The position numbers were made by a program, and so were the translations under genes. Of a DNA stretch of 64,000 bases, positions 58,001-64,000 are shown in pieces. This stretch comes from Acestrorhynchus altus (lineage: Eukaryota; Chordata; Actinopteri; Characiformes; Acestrorhynchidae), in contig CM067522.1 in NCBI GenBank assembly GCA_034509495.1, forward strand, positions 18,590,928-18,654,927, read 5' to 3'. A model generated the notes under the pieces. It was not told where the DNA came from. It ran no database searches and saw only the letters and a list, made by a program, of their open reading frames with translations. Each line of letters begins with the position of its first letter. Within the stretch, counting starts at the first letter, position 1.

Positions 58001-59118
58001 CTGATTTATACTAAAATATGTATTACTGATACCAAATCAAACATGAAGGAAAAAGACAAAAAAACAAAACAAACAAACAAACAAACAAACAAACAAACAA
58101 AAAAAACCCGGGTGCGCGAGCCAAACAACTCCCTCTGAGCTGGAGGACAAACCTCGTTGGGATCCAGGCCACTCCTACATTACTGATAAGAGGACACTGG
58201 ACCGTCACATTTCTGCTGTAATGCTCTGTGTACTGCATTAATGATGATGGTTCGAAGGTGGACATTAGAGGCATAATAACATAATATAACAGTAATAGGA
58301 GAGAAGAACCATTTCATCTCATGTAAATGCTTAATAGTGTATTTACAGTTCCATACAGAACCACCATAACTGGCACTACATTCAACTGCAAAGAAAACCA
58401 CCTTAATGATCTTTTTTCAACATGAAATTTGATTTCATTTCCTAAAGTGTCTCAAAGGGTTGTTTATTGTTAATATTTCTGCACATTTCTGCTACTTTCT
58501 GAAGCTACCGAATTGCCATCTCTTACTAAAACGTTAATGTTTACACATCTGCAGAACCTTAAGCAAAAATGATGAAGATAATACTCTACTTAAGCGTAAT
58601 AATAGAATATAACAGATGAAAAACGAGTGGTGGCCACTGATTAAATGCAGTCTTTCTATAATGTGACTCAAATATTCATAAAGACAGACTTGGATGAAGG
58701 TTGATTCCTCAAGCAGAGTTGATTTGAGGGGAGTTTAAATCACAATTAAGCCATTTTATTTTAGGCGTTTAGTGACGGCGAGTCAATTTTGACCCTAAGA
58801 ACATGGGATGTATACAGAACATTAAGACAACGTTTAGGTTGAATAAACAGCCATTTTTAATGTATACAAAAATAGTCAAAACAAACTGCGATGCAATCAA
58901 ACCCTAATCGCTATGTTTACAGGAGCACTGAACATCTGAATGACCATCAACTGACCTGCAGAAGTTGTGATCTCCCAGTCCTCTCTCTCCGTTGGGGTAT
59001 TTGAGGGTGTTGAAAGGGTGATGGAAGGTCTCGTTCCAGAACAGACATGGCTTCCCTCCCTGCAGGCTGGTCTGGTTCTGCCGACCCCGGTAGTCCTCAC
59101 CGTTCACCGTGTAGCACT
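30150..59118 (-). CDS. kremen1: Kremen protein 1 (Dickkopf receptor), lacking only its first exon
   Basis: Nine coding exons on the minus strand: 59118-58956, 48762-48671, 38188-38064, 36642-36495, 35789-35680, 35434-35212, 32123-31902, 31267-31183 and 30306-30150. They total 1325 nt; with the one base supplied by the missing exon they encode 441 residues and TAG. Kremen1 binds DKK1 and LRP6 and drives LRP6 internalisation, blocking Wnt signalling at the plasma membrane (family knowledge). Domains in order: Kringle (ECYTVNGEDYRG to CEIPSCQ, six Cys), WSC (LGCFKDNG to CGGDGHIIVFDT), CUB (ACGGNYTAE to GFSMIYQ), an acidic Ser/Thr linker, a transmembrane helix (WTIYALAGLLTLTVLAMVAK) and a short tail with the conserved FYRPSTISLFKKKLK and ending LVGN. 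Human KREMEN1 matches in exon order and phase. The signal-peptide exon lies beyond 59118 and was not found. Confidence 0.96.
30480..31110. repeat. GGTTGCTATGGTGTTGCTA degenerate repeat
   Basis: Many imperfect copies of GGTTGCTATGGTGTTGC with AAGTGGCTGCTA variants in the last kremen1 intron. The same words recur at 34.93-35.15, 37.13-37.6, 39.13-39.45, 61.1-61.2 and 62.28-62.33 kb. Confidence 0.85.
31183..31267 (-). CDS. kremen1: kremen1 exon: transmembrane helix
   Basis: Reads MWTIYALAGLLTLTVLAMVA then KLLLHVTV; acceptor TTACAG, donor GTAAGT. It matches human WTVYGLATLLILTVTAIVAK. Confidence 0.94.
31268..31901 (-). other. kremen1 intron with GTGTTTATTGA-type repeats
   Basis: Between 31600 and 31860 there are loose repeats of AGTGTTTATTGAGTAATATC with TAGTGTATGGAAGTG variants. 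No exon seen. Confidence 0.7.
31902..32123 (-). CDS. kremen1: kremen1 exon: extracellular linker
   Basis: Reads AFKVQESRAVEDEDKDEEAT, EPQPGSTTEQSNTSQNEK, SSQIFVITSSPGKPG and DMPGQWLGRGRTTGHSTS. It is acidic and Ser/Thr rich, weakly conserved except around VITSSP, as expected for this linker. Acceptor CTTCAG, donor GTATGT. Confidence 0.88.
32469..32547. repeat. (AC)n microsatellite
   Basis: Pure run of about 79 nt. A (GT)n run precedes it at 32366-32391. Confidence 0.97.
32751..32821. repeat. (AC)n microsatellite
   Basis: Pure run of about 70 nt. Confidence 0.97.
32905..33010 (+). mobile_element. tRNA-derived SINE fragment (V-SINE-like)
   Basis: Contains TGGCCTGGTGGTTAGGGAAC and GGTTGCAGGTTTGATTCCCT (A and B boxes), then CACTTAACTCCACAGCCGCT. 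It is the same family as the copies at 9310 and 52830 and lacks the distal part. Confidence 0.85.
33975..34110 (+). mobile_element. Partial terminal segment of a MITE B-like element
   Basis: GATCAGCCATAACATTAAAA CCACATGTCTAAT resembles the terminus of the element at 55048-55480. Only one end is recognisable. Confidence 0.6.
34610..34930 (+). pseudogene. Decayed Tc1-type transposase fragment
   Basis: Shifting frames give VIVSGESCVWRHLGQ, RRPGVMVWMQ and then QQDNTRRHTAQELALKT. These match SDESR..VWRR, RPGVMVWG and the QQDN.RPHTA block around the second DDE aspartate of Tc1/mariner transposases. Frame changes and stops show it is dead. It differs from the relics at 17.0 and 42.3 kb. Confidence 0.75.
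35212..35434 (-). CDS. kremen1: kremen1 exon: rest of CUB domain
   Basis: Reads VPGASSILFNFTFFSIMDQA, DMVELLDGSTNQVIARFDG, LVNITTDFVILYFYSD and EAQGFSMIYQ. Acceptor CTCCAG, donor GTGAGA. Confidence 0.96.
35680..35789 (-). CDS. kremen1: kremen1 exon: start of CUB domain (110 nt, (TG)nT5 acceptor)
   Basis: Reads TKVGACGGNYTAESAVIYSP then DFPDKYAPGRVCYWTIQ. The acceptor on the minus strand is a roughly 70-nt (TG)n tract followed by TTTTTAG. At 110 nt, skipping would shift the frame. Confidence 0.96.
35796..35866. repeat. (AC)35 microsatellite abutting a kremen1 acceptor
   Basis: Pure 70-nt run. On the kremen1 strand it reads (TG)n and is followed by TTTTTAG and the CUB exon. Confidence 0.97.
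35960..36400. repeat. CCACCTTAAATGG degenerate tandem repeat
   Basis: About six units of 60-80 bp carrying TTCCACCTTAAATGGCGCAG, CAAATTAC and TTGCTACATATTTGCA. The last half-site (TATTTAAGGTGGA) is inverted. It lies within a kremen1 intron, and a hairpin with the same half-site lies at 20058-20110. Confidence 0.85.
36495..36642 (-). CDS. kremen1: kremen1 exon: second part of WSC domain
   Basis: Reads LAGMESGYACFCGNNLDY, then HLLLPSLECSHVCFGD, then QQQPCGGDGHIIVFD. The HLLLP stretch replaces the WKYGE-containing segment of human KREMEN1 and makes the domain two residues shorter. Frame and all cysteines are kept. Confidence 0.95.
36643..38063 (-). other. kremen1 intron
   Basis: GTTGCTATGG-type repeats occupy 37130-37600, where a longer block (GAATATCCACCTTTAATATC TGGTCTCTAATCAATTGCTA) occurs twice, near 37226 and 37510. 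No exon was recognised. Confidence 0.75.
38064..38188 (-). CDS. kremen1: kremen1 exon: first part of WSC domain
   Basis: Reads MPGILGCFKDNGHPPPLAES, YQTSKTLTIQNCITFC and RNQRYK. On the minus strand the acceptor is (TC)n then TCACACAG. Donor GTGAGC. Confidence 0.96.
38196..38257. repeat. (AG)n microsatellite abutting a kremen1 acceptor
   Basis: GA run with small interruptions. On the kremen1 strand it is the pyrimidine tract of the WSC exon at 38188. Confidence 0.95.
38318..38770 (+). mobile_element. MITE family A, longer copy
   Basis: Begins ACACTATATGGACAAAAGTA TTGGGACACCTGCG, continues with TCATCCTGCTTTTGTTGGAG, CATCATTCCAGAGAACACAG and AGCTGAATGCATTCATT. It is longer than the 12762 and 28257 copies and shows the fuller interior that links them to the 8170 copy. 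The right terminal repeat is not visible. Confidence 0.87.
38803..38870. repeat. (GT)n microsatellite, outer flank of inverted duplication
   Basis: Pure run of about 68 nt. Confidence 0.97.
38871..39016 (+). repeat. Left arm of 146-bp inverted duplication
   Basis: Runs from GTCACTGTTGGCAGATCTGA to GTGCAGGACACAGAC. Its reverse complement appears base for base at 40905-41050. The arm is flanked by (GT)n outside and (AC)n inside. Confidence 0.95.
39017..39058. repeat. (AC)n microsatellite
   Basis: Inner flank of the left inverted-duplication arm. Confidence 0.95.
39480..39690. repeat. ~30-bp minisatellite (ACTACTGAGTACTGATTGGCTC)
   Basis: About six units of GACTACTGAGTACTGATTGG CTCA with small variations. 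Confidence 0.88.
40240..40580. repeat. CACACTGTCC degenerate repeat
   Basis: Loose repeats of ACTGTCTCAGACTGTGTCCA CACTGTCC type sequence. No coding potential seen. Confidence 0.6.
40866..40906. repeat. (GT)n microsatellite
   Basis: Inner flank of the right inverted-duplication arm. Another (AC)n run lies at 40666-40705. Confidence 0.95.
40905..41050 (-). repeat. Right arm of 146-bp inverted duplication
   Basis: Exact reverse complement of 38871-39016 by eye over all 146 positions. It carries identical short open frames, reading SERLAFITGLLLYTLRSANS on this + strand copy, with no match to a known protein. Confidence 0.95.
41051..41143. repeat. (AC)n microsatellite
   Basis: About 90 nt with one CT interruption near 41127; outer flank of the right inverted-duplication arm. 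A (TC)n run follows at 41180-41216. Confidence 0.95.
41496..41738. repeat. Hairpin-forming inverted repeat with (AC)n/(GT)n
   Basis: TGTGTTAGTGTGGCTGTGAT GAACAC (41495-41520) is followed by (AC)n to 41585. (GT)n at 41676-41710 is then followed by the reverse complement TCATCACAGCCACACTAACA CA (41711-41732). The loop is about 90 nt. Confidence 0.92.
41961..42117. repeat. (AG)n / (AGAGACAG)n compound microsatellite
   Basis: About 157 nt of GA dinucleotides with periodic GACAGAGACAG interruptions. Confidence 0.97.
42229..42490 (+). pseudogene. Decayed Tc1-type transposase, C-terminal part
   Basis: Translates as WTMQQDNDPKRTSHSTNEWV KKNKVNVLEF, then after a frame change SWS-SNRNVVERLEGL, matching the QQDNDPKHTS...SPDLNPIEMLWKDLK end of fish Tc1 transposases. 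It carries the second DDE aspartate and the degraded final catalytic region. Upstream transposase sequence is absent. Confidence 0.88.
42549..42671. repeat. (ATCT)n and (AGAT)n inverted tetranucleotide repeats
   Basis: About 16 ATCT units, a short TATAGTTAGATATAGATAG spacer, then AGAT units. The two blocks are complementary and could fold into a long hairpin. Confidence 0.95.
43440..43690. repeat. GTTAGGTGGAGAATGATGGC minisatellite (20-21 bp)
   Basis: About twelve imperfect units. The unit recurs briefly at 44522-44545 and 44938-44980, and in the opposite orientation at 46180-46560. Confidence 0.9.
43690..44350. repeat. GC-rich degenerate repeat (CCTTGCAGCACCAC)
   Basis: Irregular 60-75-bp units contain CTTGCCAGCAC / CCTTGCAGCACCAC, GTGTCCCAGAGGGCAC and ACATGGCAAGCAC. 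It is markedly more G+C-rich than its surroundings and open on both strands (179 codons on the minus strand). No similarity to a known protein was recognised. Confidence 0.6.
44660..44930 (+). repeat. Dispersed repeat shared with 21.64-21.84 kb
   Basis: Both loci contain CTCACTGATCAGTCAGAGTC TGCA, then GGCATTTAAACTGGGATTAA or its near variant, then GATCCTGAGATATGAAG. The family is unnamed here. Confidence 0.75.
45690..45770. repeat. (AG)n microsatellite
   Basis: GA run with a few CGAG interruptions. Confidence 0.95.
46180..46560. repeat. ACCATTCTCCACCAAACACC minisatellite (20 bp)
   Basis: About 17 imperfect units. The reverse complement, GGTGTTTGGTGGAGAATGGT, is the same motif as the 43.44-43.69 kb array. 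Confidence 0.92.
47487..47526. repeat. (AC)n microsatellite
   Basis: Pure CA run. Confidence 0.95.
47727..47960 (+). pseudogene. Non-LTR retrotransposon reverse-transcriptase fragment
   Basis: Translates as APVTQGVPQGSVLGPLLFLI then HILTLQNIINRHGLISHYQ. This is the GVPQGSVLGPLLF block of LINE reverse transcriptases, just upstream of where YADD would follow. YADD is not preserved, and the rest of the element is absent. Confidence 0.88.
48423..48490. repeat. (AC)n microsatellite
   Basis: Pure run followed by (ACTC)n. A shorter (AC)n lies at 48319-48350. Confidence 0.97.
48671..48762 (-). CDS. kremen1: kremen1 exon: second part of Kringle
   Basis: Reads NPDGDVRPWCYVAEHEHTLD then WKYCEIPSCQ; acceptor ACACAG, donor GTAAGT. 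The exon completes the disulphide set of the Kringle. Confidence 0.96.
48788..49090. repeat. 41-bp minisatellite, about seven copies
   Basis: The unit ACTACAGGACACTACACCAG TATTATAGATTACTGTAGTTT repeats with starts at 48793, 48834, 48875, 48916 and onwards; variants differ by one to three bases. Confidence 0.95.
49545..49830. repeat. GATACTGAATAATTCATAGTA minisatellite
   Basis: About ten imperfect 20-24-bp units. A related loose patch lies at 41290-41450. Confidence 0.88.
50715..51325. repeat. Long imperfect inverted repeat with ~190-bp spacer
   Basis: The left arm (50715-50915) contains TTATGGTGGTAGTAATCAGG TGGCA, GCAGGTGTGTGGAAGTGTAT and CAACAGTGGCAGAAATCCCA G. The right arm (51105-51325) carries the complements CTGGGATTTTTGCCACTGCT G, TACACTTCCATACACCTGC and TGCCACCAACTACCACCAAC. 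The same relation appears in protein translation (RLGFLPLLV in both arms). It may be a fold-back-type element; unclassified. Confidence 0.88.
51547..51571. repeat. (TC)n microsatellite
   Basis: Short pure run. Confidence 0.93.
52250..52690. repeat. GGAATCACCATTCCAAAGTT degenerate repeat
   Basis: Repeated TTTGGAATCACCATTCCAA/ TTCAAAATCCCAA words, many locally palindromic (GGAATCATCATTCC). The same words recur at 53.73-53.98 kb. Confidence 0.75.
52830..53065 (+). mobile_element. tRNA-derived SINE, near full length (V-SINE-like)
   Basis: The head is TTGGCCTGGTGGTTGGGGTA CC, the B box GTTCGAATCCC. It continues through GAACTCCCCAGCTGCTCCCC, GACTGCCCACTGCTCCGGAC and GTAGATGGGTTCAGGGGTCC to a GGGTCAAATGAG tail. 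It is the most complete of the three copies. Confidence 0.88.
53325..53362. repeat. (TC)n microsatellite
   Basis: Pure run. A (GT)n run follows at 53456-53484. Confidence 0.95.
54003..54110. repeat. (TC)n / (CCCT)n microsatellite
   Basis: About 80 nt of TC followed by CCCT units and TCCCAG. It resembles a splice acceptor, but no conserved coding sequence follows on the + strand. Confidence 0.93.
54790..54872. repeat. (AC)n microsatellite
   Basis: Pure run of about 83 nt. A shorter one lies at 55013-55047, immediately next to MITE B. Confidence 0.97.
55050..55485. mobile_element. MITE family B, complete copy with long terminal inverted repeats
   Basis: The left end GATCAACCATAACATTGTGA CCATCTCCTTATTTCTAC pairs with the right end GTAGAAACAAGAGGTGGTCA TAATGTTGTGCTTGATC. 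The subterminal CAAGGTGCTCCTGTATGATC and the interior CCACCACCCACATACATCAT / GTGGTGGGTCACTCTGAGCA also pair. About 435 bp, non-coding. The (AC)n microsatellite abuts its left end. Confidence 0.9.
58066..58100. repeat. (CAAA)n microsatellite
   Basis: About nine AAAC units. Confidence 0.93.
58956..59118 (-). CDS. kremen1: kremen1 exon: first part of Kringle
   Basis: Reads ECYTVNGEDYRGRQNQTSLQ, GGKPCLFWNETFHHPF and NTLKYPNGERGLGDHNFCR. Acceptor TTATTAG, donor GTCAGT. Confidence 0.96.
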
Positions 59119-59651
59119 CTAATAAACAAACACACACCACACACATTAATGCACTCATCCAGATATATACATAGAGGTGCCACAGAAGAACCACATTAGG
59201 GTTCCCGAAGAACCTGCCAACAGATGCTTCTTTAGTGAATCGTTTTTTTTAATGTGATGAACAATAGTAGAACCATCTATGGGGCACTTTCTATCATAGA
59301 GAAGAACCACTGACCCAGAAATGAACCATTTGAGCATTCAAAGTTATAGAACCATCTTCAAGAACCCCTTATTTCAAATGTGTAGGAACAATGTTAAATA
59401 TGAAAGGTTCTTCACAGTTACTGATGTGTCACTCATTCTAATTCGGTTCTTTAACTTTAGGTTCTTTAACAATAGTGGAACAATGGTCCTTTTTTGGCCA
59501 TACAGAACCAATTAAAAAAGGTTCTTTATGAAACAAGACATTTCCAACCATTGTGAAGAACCGTTTAACCAGAAACGAACAATGTAGGCATGTAAGCTTT
59601 ATACAGAAGCATTGCTCCCTTTATTCAAGAGTGTGGAACCTGTGGAACCCT

Positions 59652-59975
59652 TGTATGTCCAAATGTTTGTGGACAGCACGTCTGATGAATTTGAATGCTT
59701 TCAGCTACTTTCAATGCCCCCTTCCTGACACCCAATGACTGTGGAGTACAGCCGCCCAGCATTGAACTGTGGAGAAGGAACTGTGCCATCCAATAGTTTT
59801 GGAGGAGTTGAAGATGATCCAACATCATGACCTCACTGACACTCCTGTCGATGTTGAATGCAATCAAATCCTTAAACAACATCTAGTAGAAAGTCTTTCC
59901 TGGTGACAGTTGCTGCAACAAAAGCAGGATAAACACTCAATGAGCAGGTGTCTCAATACTTTTGCCCGCGCAGAG
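59652..59975 (-). mobile_element. MITE family A copy, reverse orientation
   Basis: Begins TATGTCCAAATGTTTGTGGA CAGC and ends GAGCAGGTGTCTCAATACTT TTG, the reverse complement of the standard ends. The interior has CCCAGCATTGAACTGTGGAG and GCAACAAAAGCAGGATAAAC. Confidence 0.87.
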
Positions 59976-60634
59976 AACGTTAAACTGTTAGTTTAGTAGG
60001 TTGAAGCACAAGTTTTGTACAGAAACATCTGATACCGAGTAAAGACCAGCTGCTTTAACTGCAGTGTGCATCTCTTCCTCCTCCTCCTCTTCCACCTCCT
60101 CCTCCTCTACAGGGCAGCTGTTGAACAGATTTAATGACATGCGCTGCTCCAGGTGGGTCGACAGAACCCAGCCCGGTTTAGTGCAGTCATTCCTGCGTCT
60201 TGTTTTAGATCACAGGAGCGTGAGTCACAGCACGTTAGTGCTGTAATTGAGCCTGTGTTTGCAGGCTGGTGTGGTGCGGTGGGGTGAGTCATGACGGAGG
60301 GCACCGGGGGGAAGGGGAGAGCTGATTATGAGAGGAATAAATCAGATAGAATTTATGATTCTGAAATTAAGTTTGCTTGTTTTGGACTGTCTGCATGTCC
60401 GCTTGCTAATTTGGCAGCGCCTGTGATGGTGCGACAGAGAGGGCAGGCGAAGGAACACCGAATCAATTAACCTTTTCCGAGATGACGACAACAAAAGAAC
60501 ACAACTCCAAACAAAACACAATGAGAGGGTTTTTATGTTGCTTCTTCTTGCCCTTTATATGGACACACTGGGGGAGTTCTGGTGTGGACCACTATTACCT
60601 GGTCAAATAGGGATGGGTCACTAATCAATATTTA

Positions 60635-61050
60635 TATGGGACATCAACGGGATACGGGCTGAGGTGATATTTATATCGATTTCGGGATATAAACAGAGCG
60701 GGATACGGGCTGAGGTGATATTTATATCGATATCGGGATATAAACAGAGCGGGATACGGGCTGAGGTGATATTTATATCGATATCGGGATATAAACAGAG
60801 CGGGATACGGGCTGAGGTGATATTTATATCGATATCGGGATATAAACAGAGCGGGATACGGGCTGAGGTGATATTTATATCGATTTCGGGATATAAACAG
60901 AGCGGGATAGTGACTGAGGTGATATTTATATGGATTTCGGGACATAAACAGAGTGGGATACGGGCTGAGGTGATATTTATATCGATATCGGGACATAAAC
61001 AGAGCGGGATACGGGCTGAGGTGAAATTTTAAATCGATATCGGGATATAA
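60635..61050. repeat. 51-bp minisatellite, about eight copies
   Basis: The unit GATATTTATATCGATATCGG GATATAAACAGAGCGGGATA CGGGCTGAGGT is 51 bp, so all frames stay open and a 17-residue peptide repeats on each strand. It shares its core with the array at 27.62-28.2 kb. Confidence 0.95.
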
Positions 61051-62044
61051 ACAGTGATAGGGCACCACTACAGGATGGGGTTGTTGGTACGGTGCGGCTA
61101 ACTAATCATAACCGCTGTGGTTTGTGATTGCTACGATGCTGATATGACATTCATGGTTATGTTACGTAAGCATGGTGTAACTACGATACCCTAGAAGTTA
61201 GGAATTTCCAGGTATTTCCTTTTGTACCTGACATGCGTGCAAGTATATCTCTAGTGTACTACTGTATTGTGATGACAGAGGTGCACAAACTTTTACCCCA
61301 CAGTTTACAAGTTGATTTCTTTGTGACCAAAATCAGCAACTGAATAAGCAAACAAAAATAGCTGCTACACAGAAATCGAACATCTAATCAGAAAGCTGTA
61401 GACAAGCCTATCATTCCGGTTCGGGACCAACATTCCGGATTTGGTTTGGCCACCAAACGAGGGTGATAGGCAGACAAGCTCCTCTACCCGGAGTACAGGA
61501 GAAATGAGAGGCCTTATTCTCAGTCAAAACAAACAACAGGGTGACTGCTCCTTTAAAGCGTATCTGCAGACTTCAAAGCGTCTCCTTCAGAGGAGTTCTG
61601 GTTTGAGTGAAGGAGCTGGAATGTGGCATGTTAGCGTCTTTGAACTTAGGTCCCATCCGGCATCTTTCTCAAGGCCTCTCTCTTTCTCGCTCACTCTCTC
61701 GCCCGCATTTCTGAGAGTACGCTGAGTTAGATACCTCCAGCTGGTCTGTCTTACAGATCAGGTGGACGTCGACTTGAATTAGTGGTGTTTGTGGAATCTG
61801 AGACAACGGCAGGTCAGATCTGAGACCTTCACGTCACTGCTTCATAATAACCAGTCTTCACTGCTGACACCTGCTTCCTATTCACCTGCAAACTGCGTAA
61901 GAGCCTCAGTCTGGAATCTGGAATCTGAGAACTTTGAGGAAATGCAATTTAAGAAGAATCCCCCCCCGTTTTGTGAAGATTTGGGGTTGGAAACATGTTT
62001 CATGCTGTGTCTGAATGTAGGGTGTTTTTAAGGGGTTGGTATGA

Positions 62045-62270
62045 TATTTGGTGGTAAAGTGGTGCAGCAGGTAGTGTGGCACACAGATCCGGGGTCCTGG
62101 GTTTGTGGGTTCAAGCCTCTTGCGTAGGGTTCCCCCAGTTCTTCCCACCACCAAAAACACACATGGTACGTGAATTTGAATGGTGGTGTTTTGTTCCGTG
62201 CAATGAACTGGAACATTTCCAGGGTGTATCCCTGCCTTGCACCCAATGATTTCAGGTAGTATGTATTCAA
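62045..62270 (+). mobile_element. tRNA-SINE, degraded
   Basis: GGTGGTAAAGTGGTGCAGCA GGTAGTGT, then GGGTTTGTGGGTTCAAGCCT (B box), CCCACCACCAAAAACACACA TGGTA and CAGGGTGTATCCCTGCCTTG CACCCAATGATTTCAGGTAG. This order is typical of a common fish tRNA SINE. The middle is shortened. Confidence 0.87.
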
Positions 62271-64000
62271 GATTGTTCCTACATGGTTGCAATGGTATCC
62301 TAGATGGTTGGTAACGTGTTGCTTTGATATCTCTTACTGATCCGTCATGTTCATCACACACTCAAAAATAATATTCCATAATAATAATTCCATCTGTTAT
62401 TCTGCACTCTTTCTTTGCCTCCTTTCACCCCGTTCTTCAATACACGTGCAGGTTCACTAGAGATTTTGCATAGTATATAAAATGACTATATTTATGTTGT
62501 AGTCATAGCGACCGACTCCTGCTTCCATTCATCACCACAGTAAAAAAAAAATTCCTTTTTCTACAATGAGCCACAATTTCACACCAAATCCCCACTCTGA
62601 GTATGTTCATCACAAACACTGAATTATGCAAAGAATTTGGAAATTCCCCTTTAGGAATGTTGCTCCATGCTTGCCAACTACTTTTACAAGGAGTCAGATT
62701 TTTACAGACACCTACAAGAATCATTGGAATGATTGGAAATCCAATTAAATAATGAATCCCTATTATTTGCATTTTCCTTTCCTTCTCTGGAAAATTTATT
62801 AAAGTCATTATCATAAACTCGGATTTCTGCTGGGTGTAATGTAGGTTTTAATTAAATCCCCAGACTGGCCTGCTGTGACCTGACTGCTGTTAAGGTTCTG
62901 TAATTGTGATGCTCCCACAGGGTCTCAATGGCAAAACAAGCCTGAATACTAATCATTGTTAAATACAAAGACCAGCTCTACCAGATTTATCAGATTAAAG
63001 GTTAATTTAATGTATGAAATTCTAGATTACAAATCAAAATGTGTTGGTTTTTTGCAAATATTTTCATCCCAATTTTACATCCAATTTGGAAACGCCAATT
63101 ACCGATCTCCATTAGGATGCTCCCCATCGTACGCAATGCTCCGGATGGTGAAGACAAGCACCTCGGATACACGTGAAGCCACCACCTCTGAAACTGTCAG
63201 TGCAACGCTGGTCGGCGCAGGTGTCTGTTTCCGGCCCTTTCCTTTGAGTTGGCTGCCCAGCAATGAGCATGTACTTGTCTTCACCCTCCTAGTGTCGGGA
63301 TCATCATATGTGATGGGGGAGAGTTCTATCAACACCAGCATCCTTTCTCCATATTCTTCTTGGCCACTGGTCATCATGTGAGTAATTTTACGGAACACGC
63401 TACCCACACAGAATGACATAAGCTAGATCGCTTGTGTTTATTTAGTAATAAAACTAGTTCTTCATTTGAACCGATGAATCAGGTTTACAGTGTCGGAGAT
63501 GCAGGTACAAAGTGAACCGCTTCAGTGTTCCTGAGTAAAGCTGGGCTGGGTGGCGCTGTCATTCTGTCAGAGGCTTGGAGATGTGGAACCTTTAAGCACA
63601 GCAACTCCAGGGTGGTTGGTGACTCACACATCATGCCCTCCAGAGCAATAACAGTCCCCTGTTTGTAATCTTGGCCCAAGCAGCGGTGTGGAGGAACAGG
63701 GCATCTGAAAAGGCTTTCAGACCTGATTTCAGAACACAGTATGGCCCACCGGATAAACGTCCACCTACAGTCTAATATATGCAGGACAGGAGGGAGAAAA
63801 ACAAATGAGGATGAGGAGGAAGAACTAACATGACATTCGGAGAACACTCTGCACTCTGTACAGCCACCATGTCTTTAAAAGTGCTCCATTACAAACTTCT
63901 ACATTGCATTGCTTGGCAGCCAACAGGTTTGGAGGGTCTCCAGCTCCGAGCACATTAACTATCAGACGCCTGTGCCGACCAAAATGACACTGGTTGCGAT

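Larger units (their letters stand above)
48763..58955 (-). other. Large kremen1 intron within the Kringle
   Basis: No exon seen. Contains a 41-bp array, ATACTGAATAATTCAT array, the long inverted repeat at 50.7-51.3 kb, ATTCCAAAGTT repeats, a SINE, MITE B, microsatellites and A/T-rich DNA (55.65-56.35 kb). Stretches 50.0-50.5 kb and 56.4-57.2 kb are non-repetitive and unassigned. Confidence 0.75.
59119..64000 (-). other. kremen1 first intron (to window edge)
   Basis: No signal-peptide exon recognised. Contains GAACC-type repeats (59.18-59.65 kb), an inverted MITE A (59.65-59.97 kb), a 51-bp array (60.62-61.05 kb), a SINE body (62.05-62.27 kb) and an unassigned open region (63.08-63.4 kb). Confidence 0.6.

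Noticed and set aside
60625..61068. 147-codon minus-strand and 122-codon plus-strand frames
   Set aside because: Fully explained by a 51-bp tandem repeat, a multiple of three.
59119..64000. Search for the kremen1 signal-peptide exon
   Set aside because: No minus-strand ATG with a hydrophobic leader and a phase-1 donor was convincing; the frames at 62503-62814 and 63485-63847 lack these properties.

Overview
The window is vertebrate nuclear DNA, almost certainly from a teleost fish. All three genes have GT-AG introns and encode vertebrate-type proteins. The rest is crowded with (AC)n/(AG)n microsatellites, tRNA-derived fish SINE fragments, Tc1/mariner relics and short terminal-inverted-repeat elements. 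An otophysan (for example a characiform or catfish) would fit, but the species cannot be read from the sequence.

Layout. Bases 1-11994 (+ strand) carry the 3' two-thirds of znrf3, the membrane RING E3 ligase that removes Frizzled/LRP6 Wnt receptors. Six coding exons are visible; the exons for the signal peptide and the N-terminal half of the ectodomain lie left of base 1. A probable 3'UTR runs to about 14.5 kb and is followed by a roughly 330-bp tandem array (14.6-16.0 kb). Bases 16549-20424 (- strand) hold a complete seven-exon coq5, the mitochondrial C-methyltransferase of ubiquinone synthesis (320 codons from the favoured start). Bases 20.5-30.1 kb have no recognisable gene. Bases 30150-59118 (- strand) hold coding exons for Kringle, WSC, CUB, transmembrane and cytoplasmic tail of kremen1, the Dickkopf co-receptor. 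The first (signal-peptide) exon was not found up to 64000.

In every gene the exon lengths add up to an intact reading frame across each junction, which supports the models. znrf3 and kremen1 both lower LRP6 at the cell surface and so form a small cluster of Wnt antagonists; coq5 sits between them with no obvious functional link.

Mobile DNA includes three decayed Tc1-type transposase fragments (17.0, 34.7 and 42.3 kb), a LINE reverse-transcriptase scrap (47.7 kb), several SINE pieces, six copies of one MITE family and one complete copy of another. No complete new system such as a defence island or novel operon is present. The most interesting observations are four splice acceptors whose upstream tract is a long pure dinucleotide repeat. 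Two of these are (TG)n tracts resembling the CFTR exon 9 arrangement. The others are a 146-bp inverted duplication that looks perfect, a long imperfect inverted repeat at 50.7-51.3 kb, and a locally replaced stretch of the kremen1 WSC domain.
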